Notes: generated by a model from the sequence alone, not told the origin. Shown: positions 16,213 through 24,514, counted from the first letter of the stretch. The stretch: DNA of 28,954 nucleotides from an uncultured bacterium (GCA_902489575.1 CABUAQ010000016.1:1-28954), one strand, 5' to 3'. A program made the numbers and translations.

Positions 16213-18777
16213 ATGAGAACAAATTTAATTCAATCATACATAAATGGTAATGCGCTTGTTCAGCAGTATAATTCAGATAAAGCTGTTAAAGATTTTGATG
16301 TAAATAAGGAGTTGGCTAATCGTACCTTTATTAAACCTCTTCCAAGTAATGGCAAGCTTGTGAGACCGACTTTATTTGATATGCCGTCAGAAATTGCAAA
16401 AGGTTGGAAATACGATTGGAATGCATTTGTTCATGCAGCAAAGGGTGAGGCAAATGACCATGAACTTGGCAGGTTGAATGATGTTGGTATGAAACTTGGC
16501 GGACTTGCTATTGCTTCTTATTTATTTACAAAAAAATCCACACCTATGACAAAAGTTTTTGAATTTATAGGTCTTGGCTCTTTCTTTGGAGCAATGGATT
16601 TATGGCCGAAGTTGTTTTTGCAAATCCCGGCATACCTTATCCATGGAGTTAATGTAAGGCAGCAATATGAAGACAGTTTTGGCAGAAAGAAAATGTTCTA
16701 TCTTGATCACCAGTTTATCCCTTGGGATTTGTATTCTGATGAGGAAATAAATAAGATTGGGGATAGAATGAGAGTTCCTAAGGATATTCCGAACAGACGT
16801 GAGTTTATTCAGGAAAAAATGCGCAAAATTGCTCTTCAAAATAATACAATGTGGATGCTGACAGCTGGTTTTGCTACACCTATAATGAGTGCTTTGATAT
16901 GTAACGCTTTGGAAAAATCAGTTTCAAGGTATCAGGATAGAAAAATAAACAAAGATGCTGATGATATGCTCACAAACTTCAATCAGGAAGTTGCAAAGTT
17001 TGATTTTTCGAAGAATCAGGCAAAGTTAGAAAAATTTCTGGAAGATAATAAGGGCAAACCATTGTCGGAAGAAATGTTTAAGGAAGTTCACTCTAATTTG
17101 ACCGAGGGCTTGGATGCGGTTACTGCTAATGCTTTGAAAAAGGATTTAAGAGAATTATTACCGGTGGGGGATAAGTATAATCTTTCAGAAGGAACAATCG
17201 ATAATGTTCGTAACTTAATAAAAACAACTTTTGCAAAGGCTTCATTGTCAGAGGAAGATTTAGCTAGAATTATTCCTGATAATGATCGTATAATGAATGT
17301 TTTTTCTCAGCAAAATTTGTTAAATACTGAATCAAAAGATTTTTCCGAGCATTCAAAAATAATTCAAAATCTGATGGATGAAGGCATTGCAAAATTTGCT
17401 GCCGAAAATCCATATGATCCAAAGGTAAAGGATTTGAAATTCCTTGTGTCTCAATTGGTTCACTCCAGTGAACGCGGAAAAGAGTCTGCATTATTTAAGG
17501 CCTTAAAATTTCAGCCTTCAGCAGTACTAAATGATGATATGGTAAATGTGTTAAGAAATACCGCTGCGACTATGAGCTCATTCAGGTCAAAAGTTTTGGT
17601 ACTTGATCATTTTGCATATAGAAAAGCTGCTCAAGCTCCTGAAACTATACTAGCAAATTCTTGGAATGAAATTACTGAATCCTTGATGAAAACAATGAAA
17701 TTTACGCCTGATGAAATTACTCATGCAAGGTTAGATAGAGAAATTGCGGGTTCTATATTCAGGAATAAATTGGAAGATATTGTTGCAAATAAAGACTCCT
17801 ACAATGCATTTGTCATTGAAATGGACAGATTATTATCAGGGCTTCACGATAAGATGGCATCTTTAGATAAATTGGAGGAAGAATTAGGGCATATCAGTGA
17901 TAACAGTCCAAATTCATATGCTTCCTGCGTGAATTCAACATACACCGAAGCTGCCGAGTCATTAAAGAATAATAAAATGTTTAATGCTGCTGAAACCCTT
18001 GTAGGGTATGGCAACAGTACAGAAACCTCTTTGCGTGATATACAACTAAGCTTTGTGTCTGATCGTATAAAGGGGGTCAAAAGTTCATTCTATCGAATTC
18101 TCGATATGGCAGATATGTATTATAAGATTTCACACATATCAGATATCGATGCTTCAAAATATCTTCCGGCAACAATGCTTAGAGAAGTTAAGGAGGAGCT
18201 TGTTGAACTTGCTAAGGTAACACTTTTGGAAGGACATTCATCTGATTTTGCTGTCAAATTGTTCCAGAATAGAAATCCAAATCCAAACAAAACAGATTTT
18301 TCACAGATTGAAACAAAAGATGGCAGGGTTGTCAACAGGTATTTAGGCACACATGAGGCAGTCGAACTTGCAGAGCGTTCAAATGATAAAAATGCGTTTG
18401 ACACTGTAATGAAACTTATGTTTGAATGGGATTTACATTCAGATACAAATAATAAAATCAGTAATTCAGTATTTTATCAGGATTTCAAAAACTATAGAAA
18501 GAATGCGCTTGATTTCCTTGGTGGAGATTTCTATTTCGTAAAACCGTACCACCTGGTTAATGGCAGACGTATAGATACATCTTCCGAGTTGAAATTCTTA
18601 TTGACAGGATGTGCTCCGGATGAGATGTTCTTGAAATTGTTTAACCAATCATTCAACAGTCGTAAGTGGTTTAGTACATTTGGTAAACTCGGTGCTGGAT
18701 TAGTTGGTGTAACCGTATTATCACAGTTCTTTATGGGTAGAATGAAAATCCCGCCGCGCAAAAAGGAGGTTAAGTAA
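16213..18777 (+). CDS. Unknown large membrane-associated protein, operon gene 2
   Basis: 854 aa, no family recognised. Residues 1-90 are polar. Hydrophobic segments lie near 92-106, 115-145 and 212-233; a final one (FGKLGAGLVGVTVLSQFF) is within the last ~35 residues. The ~550 residues between are helical, highly charged and cysteine-poor, reading as a large cytosolic or periplasmic helical body. The ATG follows the previous stop with no gap, and a very strong AAAGGAGGT at its 3' end serves the next gene. The layout, with membrane helices at both ends and a long helical body between, suggests a scaffold, but this is inference. Confidence 0.85.
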   Translation: MRTNLIQSYINGNALVQQYNSDKAVKDFDVNKELANRTFIKPLPSNGKLVRPTLFDMPSEIAKGWKYDWNAFVHAAKGEANDHELGRLNDVGMKLGGLAIASYLFTKKSTPMTKVFEFIGLGSFFGAMDLWPKLFLQIPAYLIHGVNVRQQYEDSFGRKKMFYLDHQFIPWDLYSDEEINKIGDRMRVPKDIPNRREFIQEKMRKIALQNNTMWMLTAGFATPIMSALICNALEKSVSRYQDRKINKDADDMLTNFNQEVAKFDFSKNQAKLEKFLEDNKGKPLSEEMFKEVHSNLTEGLDAVTANALKKDLRELLPVGDKYNLSEGTIDNVRNLIKTTFAKASLSEEDLARIIPDNDRIMNVFSQQNLLNTESKDFSEHSKIIQNLMDEGIAKFAAENPYDPKVKDLKFLVSQLVHSSERGKESALFKALKFQPSAVLNDDMVNVLRNTAATMSSFRSKVLVLDHFAYRKAAQAPETILANSWNEITESLMKTMKFTPDEITHARLDREIAGSIFRNKLEDIVANKDSYNAFVIEMDRLLSGLHDKMASLDKLEEELGHISDNSPNSYASCVNSTYTEAAESLKNNKMFNAAETLVGYGNSTETSLRDIQLSFVSDRIKGVKSSFYRILDMADMYYKISHISDIDASKYLPATMLREVKEELVELAKVTLLEGHSSDFAVKLFQNRNPNPNKTDFSQIETKDGRVVNRYLGTHEAVELAERSNDKNAFDTVMKLMFEWDLHSDTNNKISNSVFYQDFKNYRKNALDFLGGDFYFVKPYHLVNGRRIDTSSELKFLLTGCAPDEMFLKLFNQSFNSRKWFSTFGKLGAGLVGVTVLSQFFMGRMKIPPRKKEVK

Positions 18778-18778
18778 T

Positions 18779-20518
18779 ATGATGAATGTGTCAGGCAGTA
18801 ATTTAATTGCCCAAAGGCTTAATACTCTTAAACCTCAGTCTCCAGAAAAATCTACTGCTCAAACATCAGCGTTAATGGATAGTTCTGTAAAAGATAATAA
18901 TTTAATCTCCCGGTATCTGAATAATGTTGCGATGATAAATTCTGCAACTGTTAAAAAGACTTCCGGGATCAGCGCAGAGACAGTTAAACCTTATAAGAAT
19001 GATTTGAGAACATTGTTTTTGTCAAACAATGCAAAAATTCTTGCAATTATTCCAAGAACTTTTAATGCTAAGGATACCAATGGAAATGAATATATAGATG
19101 GAAATGAACAGCATGGGACATTTTTAAATGCTATAGATAGATTGGATGAAGTTAAAGCTCAAGGTTTTAATACACTCCATATTCTGCCTATAAATCCTCC
19201 TGGAAGAAGTAATGCGATGGGGACGGCAGGTTCTGTGTATTCTCCGTTAGATATGTTAAAGATAGACCCAATGCTGGTGGATAAAAATGATCCAAGGTCT
19301 GCTAATGAGCAGTTCAAGGCTTTTGTGGATGCTTGTCATAACAGAGGTCTCAGGGTAATGATAGATATGCCGAGTTGTGCATCTTATGATTTATATTTGG
19401 CAAAACCTGAGCTTATGGCGCATGAACGCAATGGTTTGGCAAAAACCCCTCAAGGCTGGTTTGATATAAGAATGTTTCAACCATGGAAAGATGAGGGTAA
19501 AAGAACTTTAAATCCCGAATTATTAGAGTATCACAGAAAATTTGTTGATATGCTGATAGATGCTGGTGTTGACGGTATAAGAGCCGATGTTGCCAGAGCA
19601 AAACCCGTTGAATTCTGGGATATAATAATCCCTTATTCAAGGAAGCGCAACCCTGAATTTGCATGGCTTGCGGAATCTTACACATATGAAGATGCTTCTC
19701 CTCAGGCAAATATGCCTTATGACAGGCCGGAAGATTCTCTTCGTGCAGGGTTTGATGCTTATTACGGGCAATATCATATTTTCCATGAGTGGAATACTTC
19801 AAAAGAGTTGCATGATTTTGTCCTTGATAACCTTAATATGTCTTACAGGGTAGAAAGAGGAAAATCTCTAATTGGTTCTTTTGCTACCCATGATGATATT
19901 TCTCCTATGTTCCACGGTGGTGAAGTCTACTGTAATTTGACCTCAGGGCTGCAGGCAACTTTGCCGATGCTTAATCCGTATTTTGTAGACGGGTTCCAGT
20001 CAGGTGATGGGTATGATTACAGGTATAAAGACAAGCATTCTGAATTTACCAGAACCGACAATCATGAAATGACTGTCCATCAAAATAAACTGGATATTTT
20101 TAACCTATCAAGAAAACCGGGTGGGGACAATCCTGAAATTGGAAAATTTATGACTGCAGCATTAGCACTTAGAGATAAGTACAATGATGTGATTACGAGA
20201 GGTTCTTATATTATATTGGATAAGAAAGGTGATAAACAAGATAAAGTAATCGCTTTTGCCCGTCATCGAAAAGGTCGTACATTGCTTGTTATTGCAAATA
20301 AAAATGTGAATAGAAATGTTGCATGTAAAGTAGAAATTCCAACATTGCGTGAAAATCAAAAACTTGTAAATCTGCTTCCATCATATGGCAAGGAAAGTAA
20401 ATTTCAGGTATCGCAAGGTGAGATCTCTGTGGATTTAGCTCCGGGCAGAATTCATGTATTTGAAATTGATACACCGTATATTGAAACGTATACGAGAAAA
20501 GTATATAAACAGCATTAA
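18779..20518 (+). CDS. GH13-family enzyme resembling GlgE-type maltosyltransferase, operon gene 3
   Basis: 579 aa with a strong SD (AAAGGAGGT 8 bases before ATG). No signal peptide, so cytosolic. Residues about 85-400 form a GH13 TIM barrel with the catalytic triad present: nucleophile D270 in GIRADVARA, acid/base E299 in WLAESY, transition-state D372 in FATHDD. Region I is IDMPSC, lacking the usual Asn-His. Blocks HGTFLNAIDRL, HILPINPPGR and the AKPVEFW after the nucleophile resemble GlgE (GH13_3), which uses maltose 1-phosphate to extend alpha-1,4-glucan. It is shorter than GlgE (about 660-700 aa), and residues 1-80 are unlike any domain I know. Residues 99-110 (DTNGNEYIDGNE) resemble an EF-hand/dockerin calcium loop. 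Donor and acceptor are unknown. It is the last gene of the operon and ends with a terminator. Confidence 0.85.
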   Translation: MMNVSGSNLIAQRLNTLKPQSPEKSTAQTSALMDSSVKDNNLISRYLNNVAMINSATVKKTSGISAETVKPYKNDLRTLFLSNNAKILAIIPRTFNAKDTNGNEYIDGNEQHGTFLNAIDRLDEVKAQGFNTLHILPINPPGRSNAMGTAGSVYSPLDMLKIDPMLVDKNDPRSANEQFKAFVDACHNRGLRVMIDMPSCASYDLYLAKPELMAHERNGLAKTPQGWFDIRMFQPWKDEGKRTLNPELLEYHRKFVDMLIDAGVDGIRADVARAKPVEFWDIIIPYSRKRNPEFAWLAESYTYEDASPQANMPYDRPEDSLRAGFDAYYGQYHIFHEWNTSKELHDFVLDNLNMSYRVERGKSLIGSFATHDDISPMFHGGEVYCNLTSGLQATLPMLNPYFVDGFQSGDGYDYRYKDKHSEFTRTDNHEMTVHQNKLDIFNLSRKPGGDNPEIGKFMTAALALRDKYNDVITRGSYIILDKKGDKQDKVIAFARHRKGRTLLVIANKNVNRNVACKVEIPTLRENQKLVNLLPSYGKESKFQVSQGEISVDLAPGRIHVFEIDTPYIETYTRKVYKQH

Positions 20519-20528
20519 GAGAGAAGAA

Positions 20529-20564
20529 CCGCCAAAGCTGAATACAGCTTTGGCGGATTTTTTG
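20529..20564 (+). terminator. Terminator of the three-gene operon
   Basis: A perfect 12-bp stem CCGCCAAAGCTG (20529-20540), loop AATA, CAGCTTTGGCGG (20545-20556) and a T run. It lies between convergent genes and may also act for leuC on the minus strand. Confidence 0.92.
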
Positions 20565-20586
20565 TTGTTATCCGTTTAAGAACTTG

Positions 20587-21828
20587 TTATTTGTTGCTGA
20601 TATACCCGTTAAGTGCAGTATATGCTGCAACATAAGGAGAGGCAAGATAAATATAGCCTTTGGTGTTGCCCAGTCTGCCCTGGAAGTTTCTATTTTGAGT
20701 TGTCAGGCAAACTTCATCATCTGCTAAAATTCCGGCATGTATTCCTACACAAGGTCCGCAGCCTGGTGGTAGGATTGTTGCATTTGAATCAATAAAGATT
20801 TCAAGCAATCCTTCTTGCAAAGCTTGTTTATAAACATCACGAGATGCCGGACAAATAAGCATTCTTACATCTTTGTGAACTTTTTTACCTTTTAATATAT
20901 TTGCAACACATCTCATGTCTTCTATTCTTCCGTTTGTACAGGTTCCGACATAAACTTGTTGAACTTTTACATTATTTAAATCTTTAGCAAGTTTAGTGTT
21001 ATCAACTGTGTGCGGGCATGATACAGTATGTTCGATAGTTGATGCATCAATTTCAATAATTCTTTCATAAATAGCATCGGTATCGGGTTTTATTGCTTTG
21101 TATTTATCACCTCTGCCTCGAGTTACCAGATATTCTTTAGTCTTCTCATCAGGTACGAATAATCCGCATTTTGCGCCAGCCTCTACTGCCATATTCGCTA
21201 ACGTGAAACGTTCTGACATGCACATATTATCGATTGTTTCACCGCAGAACTCAAGAGCTTTATATGTTGCTCCGTCTGCTCCAATCATGCCAATTAAATG
21301 AAGCATTAAGTCTTTTGAACAAATTCCTTCTCTGAATTTCCCGTTGACAACTATTTTAAATGTTTGAGGAACTTTAAGCCATGTTTTACCAAGTGCCATA
21401 GCTACAGCTATATCAGTTGAGCCCATGCCTGTTGCAAAAGCACCTAACGCACCGGATGTACAGGTATGAGAATCCGCGCCAACAAGAATTTCCCCGGGAT
21501 TAACAAAAGTTTCTACAAGTCTTTGGTGACAAACTCCGGAACCAACTTCAGAAAGAACTGCCCCATATTCTTTCGAAAAATCTCTAAGTGTTGTGTGCAT
21601 GTTCGACAGTTCTTTTTTAGGACTTGGTGATGCGTGGTCTATAAACAGAATTGTGCGTTCTGGATTATTCAATTTATTCTTTCCAAGTTTTTTAAATTCT
21701 TGCACAGTTAAAGGACCTGTTCCGTCTTGTACTGCACAAACATCAACTTTTGCTATTACTAGTTCCCCTGCTTTAACTGTTTTTCCTGCATGATTTGATA
21801 TAATTTTTTCAACTAAAGTTTGTCCCAT
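20587..21828 (-). CDS. leuC: 3-isopropylmalate dehydratase large subunit (aconitase family)
   Basis: 413 aa, the length of the compact LeuC/homoaconitase (LeuC2) form. It holds the [4Fe-4S] cluster through Cys297 (GTCTNGR), Cys357 and Cys360 (PPGCGPC) and isomerises isopropylmalate in leucine synthesis, with a separate small subunit. GADSHTCTSGALGAFATG and GRLG(N) are active-site blocks. SD AGAGGG lies 7 bases before the ATG. leuD, leuA and leuB are not adjacent, so homoaconitase or a methylmalate/dimethylmalate activity cannot be excluded. Its upstream neighbour on the same strand is a prepilin, 55 bases away. Confidence 0.88.
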   Translation of the reverse strand: MGQTLVEKIISNHAGKTVKAGELVIAKVDVCAVQDGTGPLTVQEFKKLGKNKLNNPERTILFIDHASPSPKKELSNMHTTLRDFSKEYGAVLSEVGSGVCHQRLVETFVNPGEILVGADSHTCTSGALGAFATGMGSTDIAVAMALGKTWLKVPQTFKIVVNGKFREGICSKDLMLHLIGMIGADGATYKALEFCGETIDNMCMSERFTLANMAVEAGAKCGLFVPDEKTKEYLVTRGRGDKYKAIKPDTDAIYERIIEIDASTIEHTVSCPHTVDNTKLAKDLNNVKVQQVYVGTCTNGRIEDMRCVANILKGKKVHKDVRMLICPASRDVYKQALQEGLLEIFIDSNATILPPGCGPCVGIHAGILADDEVCLTTQNRNFQGRLGNTKGYIYLASPYVAAYTALNGYISNK

Positions 21829-21850
21829 AATTTATCCCTCTTTTTATTCC

Positions 21851-21879
21851 ATATTATCACAAAGAGGCAAGCCGGTAAA
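21851..21879 (-). promoter_or_regulatory. leuC: Candidate leuC promoter
   Basis: On the minus strand TTTACC (21879-21874), 17 bases, TAATAT (21856-21851). It lies just after the prepilin stop at 21883, so leuC could be transcribed independently. Confidence 0.4.
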
Positions 21880-21882
21880 TAA

Positions 21883-22623
21883 TTATTTTGAAGTGTTTAG
21901 AACGTATCTAGCCGCAGCTGAAGCAGGGGATGCGGAATCATCATATAAGACTATTGGGAAAACATCTCCCATGAATTTTGGAGTATTTGGAACTATGCAC
22001 TCCGCATTGATATCCTTTGAGTGAGATTTTTCATCAGAACATCTTACTTCTTTATTTGGTAAACTTATTCCATTTACGTCAAGCCATGCTATGCAATATT
22101 TTTGGAACCTGCTGTCGGTCATTGCATCTTCAATGCTGCGATTATTTAGCGAGCAAGATACGTTGTTCCCGTCAAATGGAGCATGAAAAGCGAATAAGGT
22201 ACCGTCAGACAGCTGATAATAATATAAATTTACACCCTGCTCTTTAATAAGAGTATCTTGTGTTGTTCCTTTTCTGTATAGTTCTTGGTAATATAGTTTT
22301 CCTTTTGAGTCTTTAAGTTTTGTATAATCAGAAATTGTATGACCACTCAATGAACCGTTAAAAATTGCACAAATGGACATTGTCGTTTCAGGGTTGTCAA
22401 AGCCTGCATTTACACAGTTTGATGATACTGATGCAAAGTTATAATCGTATTTTGCGACATTCATTCTTATAGCTTGGTTTATTGAAGAAAGAGATTTTTT
22501 GAATTGTGAACGAAATTTATGTCCGCTAATATTCGCCATAAGTGTTGGTATGGTTATGGCAGCAACAACTCCTATTATACCAAGAGTAATCAATACTTCA
22601 GCTAAAGTAAAAGCGTTTTTCAT
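21883..22623 (-). CDS. Type IV-like prepilin
   Basis: The start at 22623 is chosen because GGAGG lies 4-5 bases before it; an in-frame codon at 22644 has no SD. 246 aa. The leader is only four residues, MKNA|FTLAEVLITLGIIGVV, with Glu at mature position 5 and then a long hydrophobic N-terminal helix. The C-terminal body (about 200 aa) has seven cysteines that could pair and no family match. The signal should be cut and methylated by a PilD-like peptidase. It is divergent from an XRE regulator and carries a promoter overlapping a tandem repeat. Confidence 0.88.
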   Translation of the reverse strand: MKNAFTLAEVLITLGIIGVVAAITIPTLMANISGHKFRSQFKKSLSSINQAIRMNVAKYDYNFASVSSNCVNAGFDNPETTMSICAIFNGSLSGHTISDYTKLKDSKGKLYYQELYRKGTTQDTLIKEQGVNLYYYQLSDGTLFAFHAPFDGNNVSCSLNNRSIEDAMTDSRFQKYCIAWLDVNGISLPNKEVRCSDEKSHSKDINAECIVPNTPKFMGDVFPIVLYDDSASPASAAARYVLNTSK

Positions 22624-22632
22624 TATTCCTCC

Positions 22633-22669
22633 ATTTTTAAACAATAGTTTATATTTTTAAATAATAGTT
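22633..22669. repeat. Tandem 17-bp repeats in the prepilin/XRE intergenic region
   Basis: Copies at 22633-22649 and 22653-22669 (ATTTTTAAANAATAGTT) match at 16 of 17 bases, with start-to-start spacing of 20 bases, about two helix turns. They overlap the -10 and initial transcribed region of the prepilin and adjoin the XRE start, as an operator would. AT-rich sequence makes some chance similarity possible, but the unit is longer than expected by chance. Confidence 0.6.
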
Positions 22670-22689
22670 GATTAATTTTATAAAGTCAA
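22661..22689 (-). promoter_or_regulatory. Promoter of the prepilin at 22623
   Basis: On the minus strand TTGACT (22689-22684), 17 bases, TATTAT (22666-22661). The -10 lies within the second 17-bp repeat, and the predicted start near 22654 is at its end. Confidence 0.5.
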
Positions 22690-22706
22690 GATTATAAAAT
22701 TAAACT

Positions 22707-22931
22707 ATGGATAAAGTTGATTTGCTCAAGATTTTTGGATTGAATATAAAGTTAGAACGTTTAAAAAAAGGCTTAACACAGGAACATGTTGCAGAATGTC
22801 TTGATTTGAGTTCGGTTTATGTTTCAAATGTCGAAAGCGGGAAACATAAGCAAATTTCTTTATTAAATGCGCACAAATTTGCAAAATTTTATGGTAAATC
22901 TTTAGATTATTTATTAACTGAAAAATCTTAG
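22707..22931 (+). CDS. Small XRE-family DNA-binding regulator
   Basis: 74 aa consisting of one helix-turn-helix domain. Residues 21-45 (KGLTQEHVAECLDLSSVYVS) are the recognition region, followed by NVESGKH, the usual Cro/C1/XRE turn. No second domain, so it likely acts as a dimer. No SD precedes the ATG; TATAAA/TAAAAT (22693-22700) lies 6-8 bases before it, so the mRNA may be leaderless. Divergent from the prepilin, and presumably binding the 17-bp repeats between them to control it or itself. Confidence 0.85.
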   Translation: MDKVDLLKIFGLNIKLERLKKGLTQEHVAECLDLSSVYVSNVESGKHKQISLLNAHKFAKFYGKSLDYLLTEKS

Positions 22932-22949
22932 GATATCTTTACACTATGC

Positions 22950-22978
22950 TTGACAGCGGGCTTTTTTTGAGATATATT
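22950..22978 (+). promoter_or_regulatory. Strong promoter of rpsE-rpmD-rplO-secY
   Basis: Consensus TTGACA (22950-22955), 17 bases, TATATT (22973-22978): the best -35 with a correct spacer in the window. Transcription would begin near 22985. Confidence 0.7.
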
Positions 22979-22984
22979 TTCTCT

Positions 22985-23131
22985 GTCAGAAGTTAAAAAG
23001 TTCAAATACGATTTCCATGTGGCTTTAATTAGCTTTATTTTGGCGTATTTGCTAAGGTTTCAACCTAGTATGGTTGGAGAATATGAATATTTAAATCATT
23101 AGAAGTAAAATTACAAGAAAGGTAAAAATCA
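22985..23131 (+). promoter_or_regulatory. Long leader of the ribosomal-protein operon
   Basis: About 147 nt of untranslated leader before rpsE. It can form small stems: TTAGC/GCTAA (23029-23033 with 23051-23055) and CAACC/GGTTG (23061-23065 with 23072-23076). Such leaders often bind a ribosomal protein for feedback control. I see no ORF in it. The function is inference. Confidence 0.4.
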
Positions 23132-23785
23132 ATGGAAAACAATGAAGAATTAAAAGCAGTAGAAGCTGCTGAAGAGACTGTATCTGAAGAAGCGAAGTCA
23201 GAAGAAACAGTTGCAATTGAAGAAGCAGTTTCTGAAGAAAAACCTTCAAGAGGCAGAAAAGGCCGCACAAGAAAACAAAAGATTGAAACAACTGAAGAAA
23301 AACCTCAGTCTGAATGGACAGAAAGAGTTGTTCAAATCAGCCGTGTAACAAAAGTTGTTAAGGGTGGTAAGAAATTAAGTTTCAGAGCAATCGTTATTGT
23401 TGGTAACCAAAAAGGTCAAGTTGGTATTGGTTGTGCTAAGGCTTCTGAAGTTATTATTGCAATTCAAAAAGCTATTGCTGACGGTAGAAAAAACGTTATT
23501 ACCGTACCTATATTCAGAACTACTATTCCTCACCCGATCACAGGAAAGTCAGGTGCCGGTGCAGTTATGCTAAGACCTGCTTCAGCTGGTACAGGTATTA
23601 TTGCAGGTGGTGCTGTTCGTTCAGTTTTAGAACTTGCGGGTATTGAAAATATTCTTTCAAAATCATTAGGTTCAAAGTCTCCTCTAAACGCAGCCAATGC
23701 TACCATTGAAGCTTTAAAATCATTAACACCGTTTAATGATGTTGCTAAAAAGCGTGGTTTAACAATGGCTGAACTTTTAAACTAA
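23132..23785 (+). CDS. rpsE: Ribosomal protein S5 with acidic N-terminal extension
   Basis: 217 aa, against about 165 usually. The S5 core begins near residue 60: ERVVQISRVTKVVKGGKK, then the S5 double-stranded-RNA-binding fold with GNQKGQVGIGCAKASEV and the C-terminal GGAVRSVLELAGI...LGSKSPLN. Residues 1-55 are a Glu/Ala-rich extension ending in a basic patch, RGRKGRTRKQK. SD AAAGG lies 9 bases before ATG. It sits at the front of a truncated spc-type operon, not after rplR as usual. Confidence 0.95.
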   Translation: MENNEELKAVEAAEETVSEEAKSEETVAIEEAVSEEKPSRGRKGRTRKQKIETTEEKPQSEWTERVVQISRVTKVVKGGKKLSFRAIVIVGNQKGQVGIGCAKASEVIIAIQKAIADGRKNVITVPIFRTTIPHPITGKSGAGAVMLRPASAGTGIIAGGAVRSVLELAGIENILSKSLGSKSPLNAANATIEALKSLTPFNDVAKKRGLTMAELLN

Positions 23786-23822
23786 TTAGGTATTAACATT
23801 AAATTTATAAGGAAATAAAATT

Positions 23823-24014
23823 ATGACAGATAAGAAAAATGAAATGATTAAAATTAAACTTGTAAGAAGTTTAATCGGTTCATCTGAACATCAGCGCAGA
23901 GTTGTAAAAGGCCTGGGTCTTACTAAGAAAGATCAGGTTGTTGAACACGCAGCAAGCGCTACAATTTTGGGTATGGTAAACAAAGTTTCACATCTTGTTG
24001 AGCTTGTTAAGTAG
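23823..24014 (+). CDS. rpmD: Ribosomal protein L30
   Basis: 63 aa. IKIKLVRSLIGSSEHQRRVVKGLGL is the typical L30 strand-helix start, and the C-terminal ILGMVNKVSHLVEL the end of the fold. AAGGA lies 7-8 bases before ATG. It is between rpsE and rplO, the conserved spc order. Confidence 0.93.
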   Translation: MTDKKNEMIKIKLVRSLIGSSEHQRRVVKGLGLTKKDQVVEHAASATILGMVNKVSHLVELVK

Positions 24015-24064
24015 TCACCCTTGAAGGTATATTAATTGTAAAGTACAAAGAAAGAAGGAATAAT

Positions 24065-24514
24065 ATGTCAAATATAACATTAGAAGATTTAAAACCTGCT
24101 GCAGGTTCTACATCTAAATCTAAAAGAGTAGGAAGAGGACGTTCATCAGGACACGGAAAAACATCTTGCCGTGGTCATAACGGTGAAGGTCAAAGATCTG
24201 GCAGCTCAAGCAAAAGAGGTTTTGAAGGCGGTCAAATGCCGGCATACAGAAGATTGCCAAAATTGAAAGGTTTTCAGGTTTACTCTAAACTTAATTATGC
24301 TCAAATAAATGTTGGCAGACTTGATGATCTTGGGCTTAAAGAAATTTCTTTAGACTCATTAAAAGAAGTTTTAACAATTCATCCGACTTGTGTTGGATTA
24401 AGAGTTTTAGGTAATGGTGAAGTTAAATCTGCTATTACTGTTAAAGCTTCTTATGTAACACCATCTGCAAAAGAAAAAATTGAAGCCGCTGGCGGAAAGG
24501 TTGAGTTAGTATAA
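24065..24514 (+). CDS. rplO: Ribosomal protein L15
   Basis: 149 aa. The N-terminal glycine/arginine-rich RGRSSGHGKTSCRGHNGEGQ and FEGGQMPAYRRLPKLKGF are diagnostic, as is the C-terminal VKASYVTPSAKEKIEAAGG. SD GAAGGA lies about 6 bases before ATG. Its last base is the first base of the secY ATG (TAATG), a coupled translation overlap. Confidence 0.97.
   Translation: MSNITLEDLKPAAGSTSKSKRVGRGRSSGHGKTSCRGHNGEGQRSGSSSKRGFEGGQMPAYRRLPKLKGFQVYSKLNYAQINVGRLDDLGLKEISLDSLKEVLTIHPTCVGLRVLGNGEVKSAITVKASYVTPSAKEKIEAAGGKVELV

Noticed and set aside
21837..21867. CCTCTTT/AAAGAGG stem that could hide the leuC SD
   Set aside because: The leuC promoter candidate lies inside it, so its left arm would not be in the main transcript; it might matter only for read-through from the prepilin.
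23065..23291. Two overlapping minus-strand ORFs opposite the rpsE start
   Set aside because: They are mirror images of the Glu-rich repetitive codons of rpsE and have no start signals.
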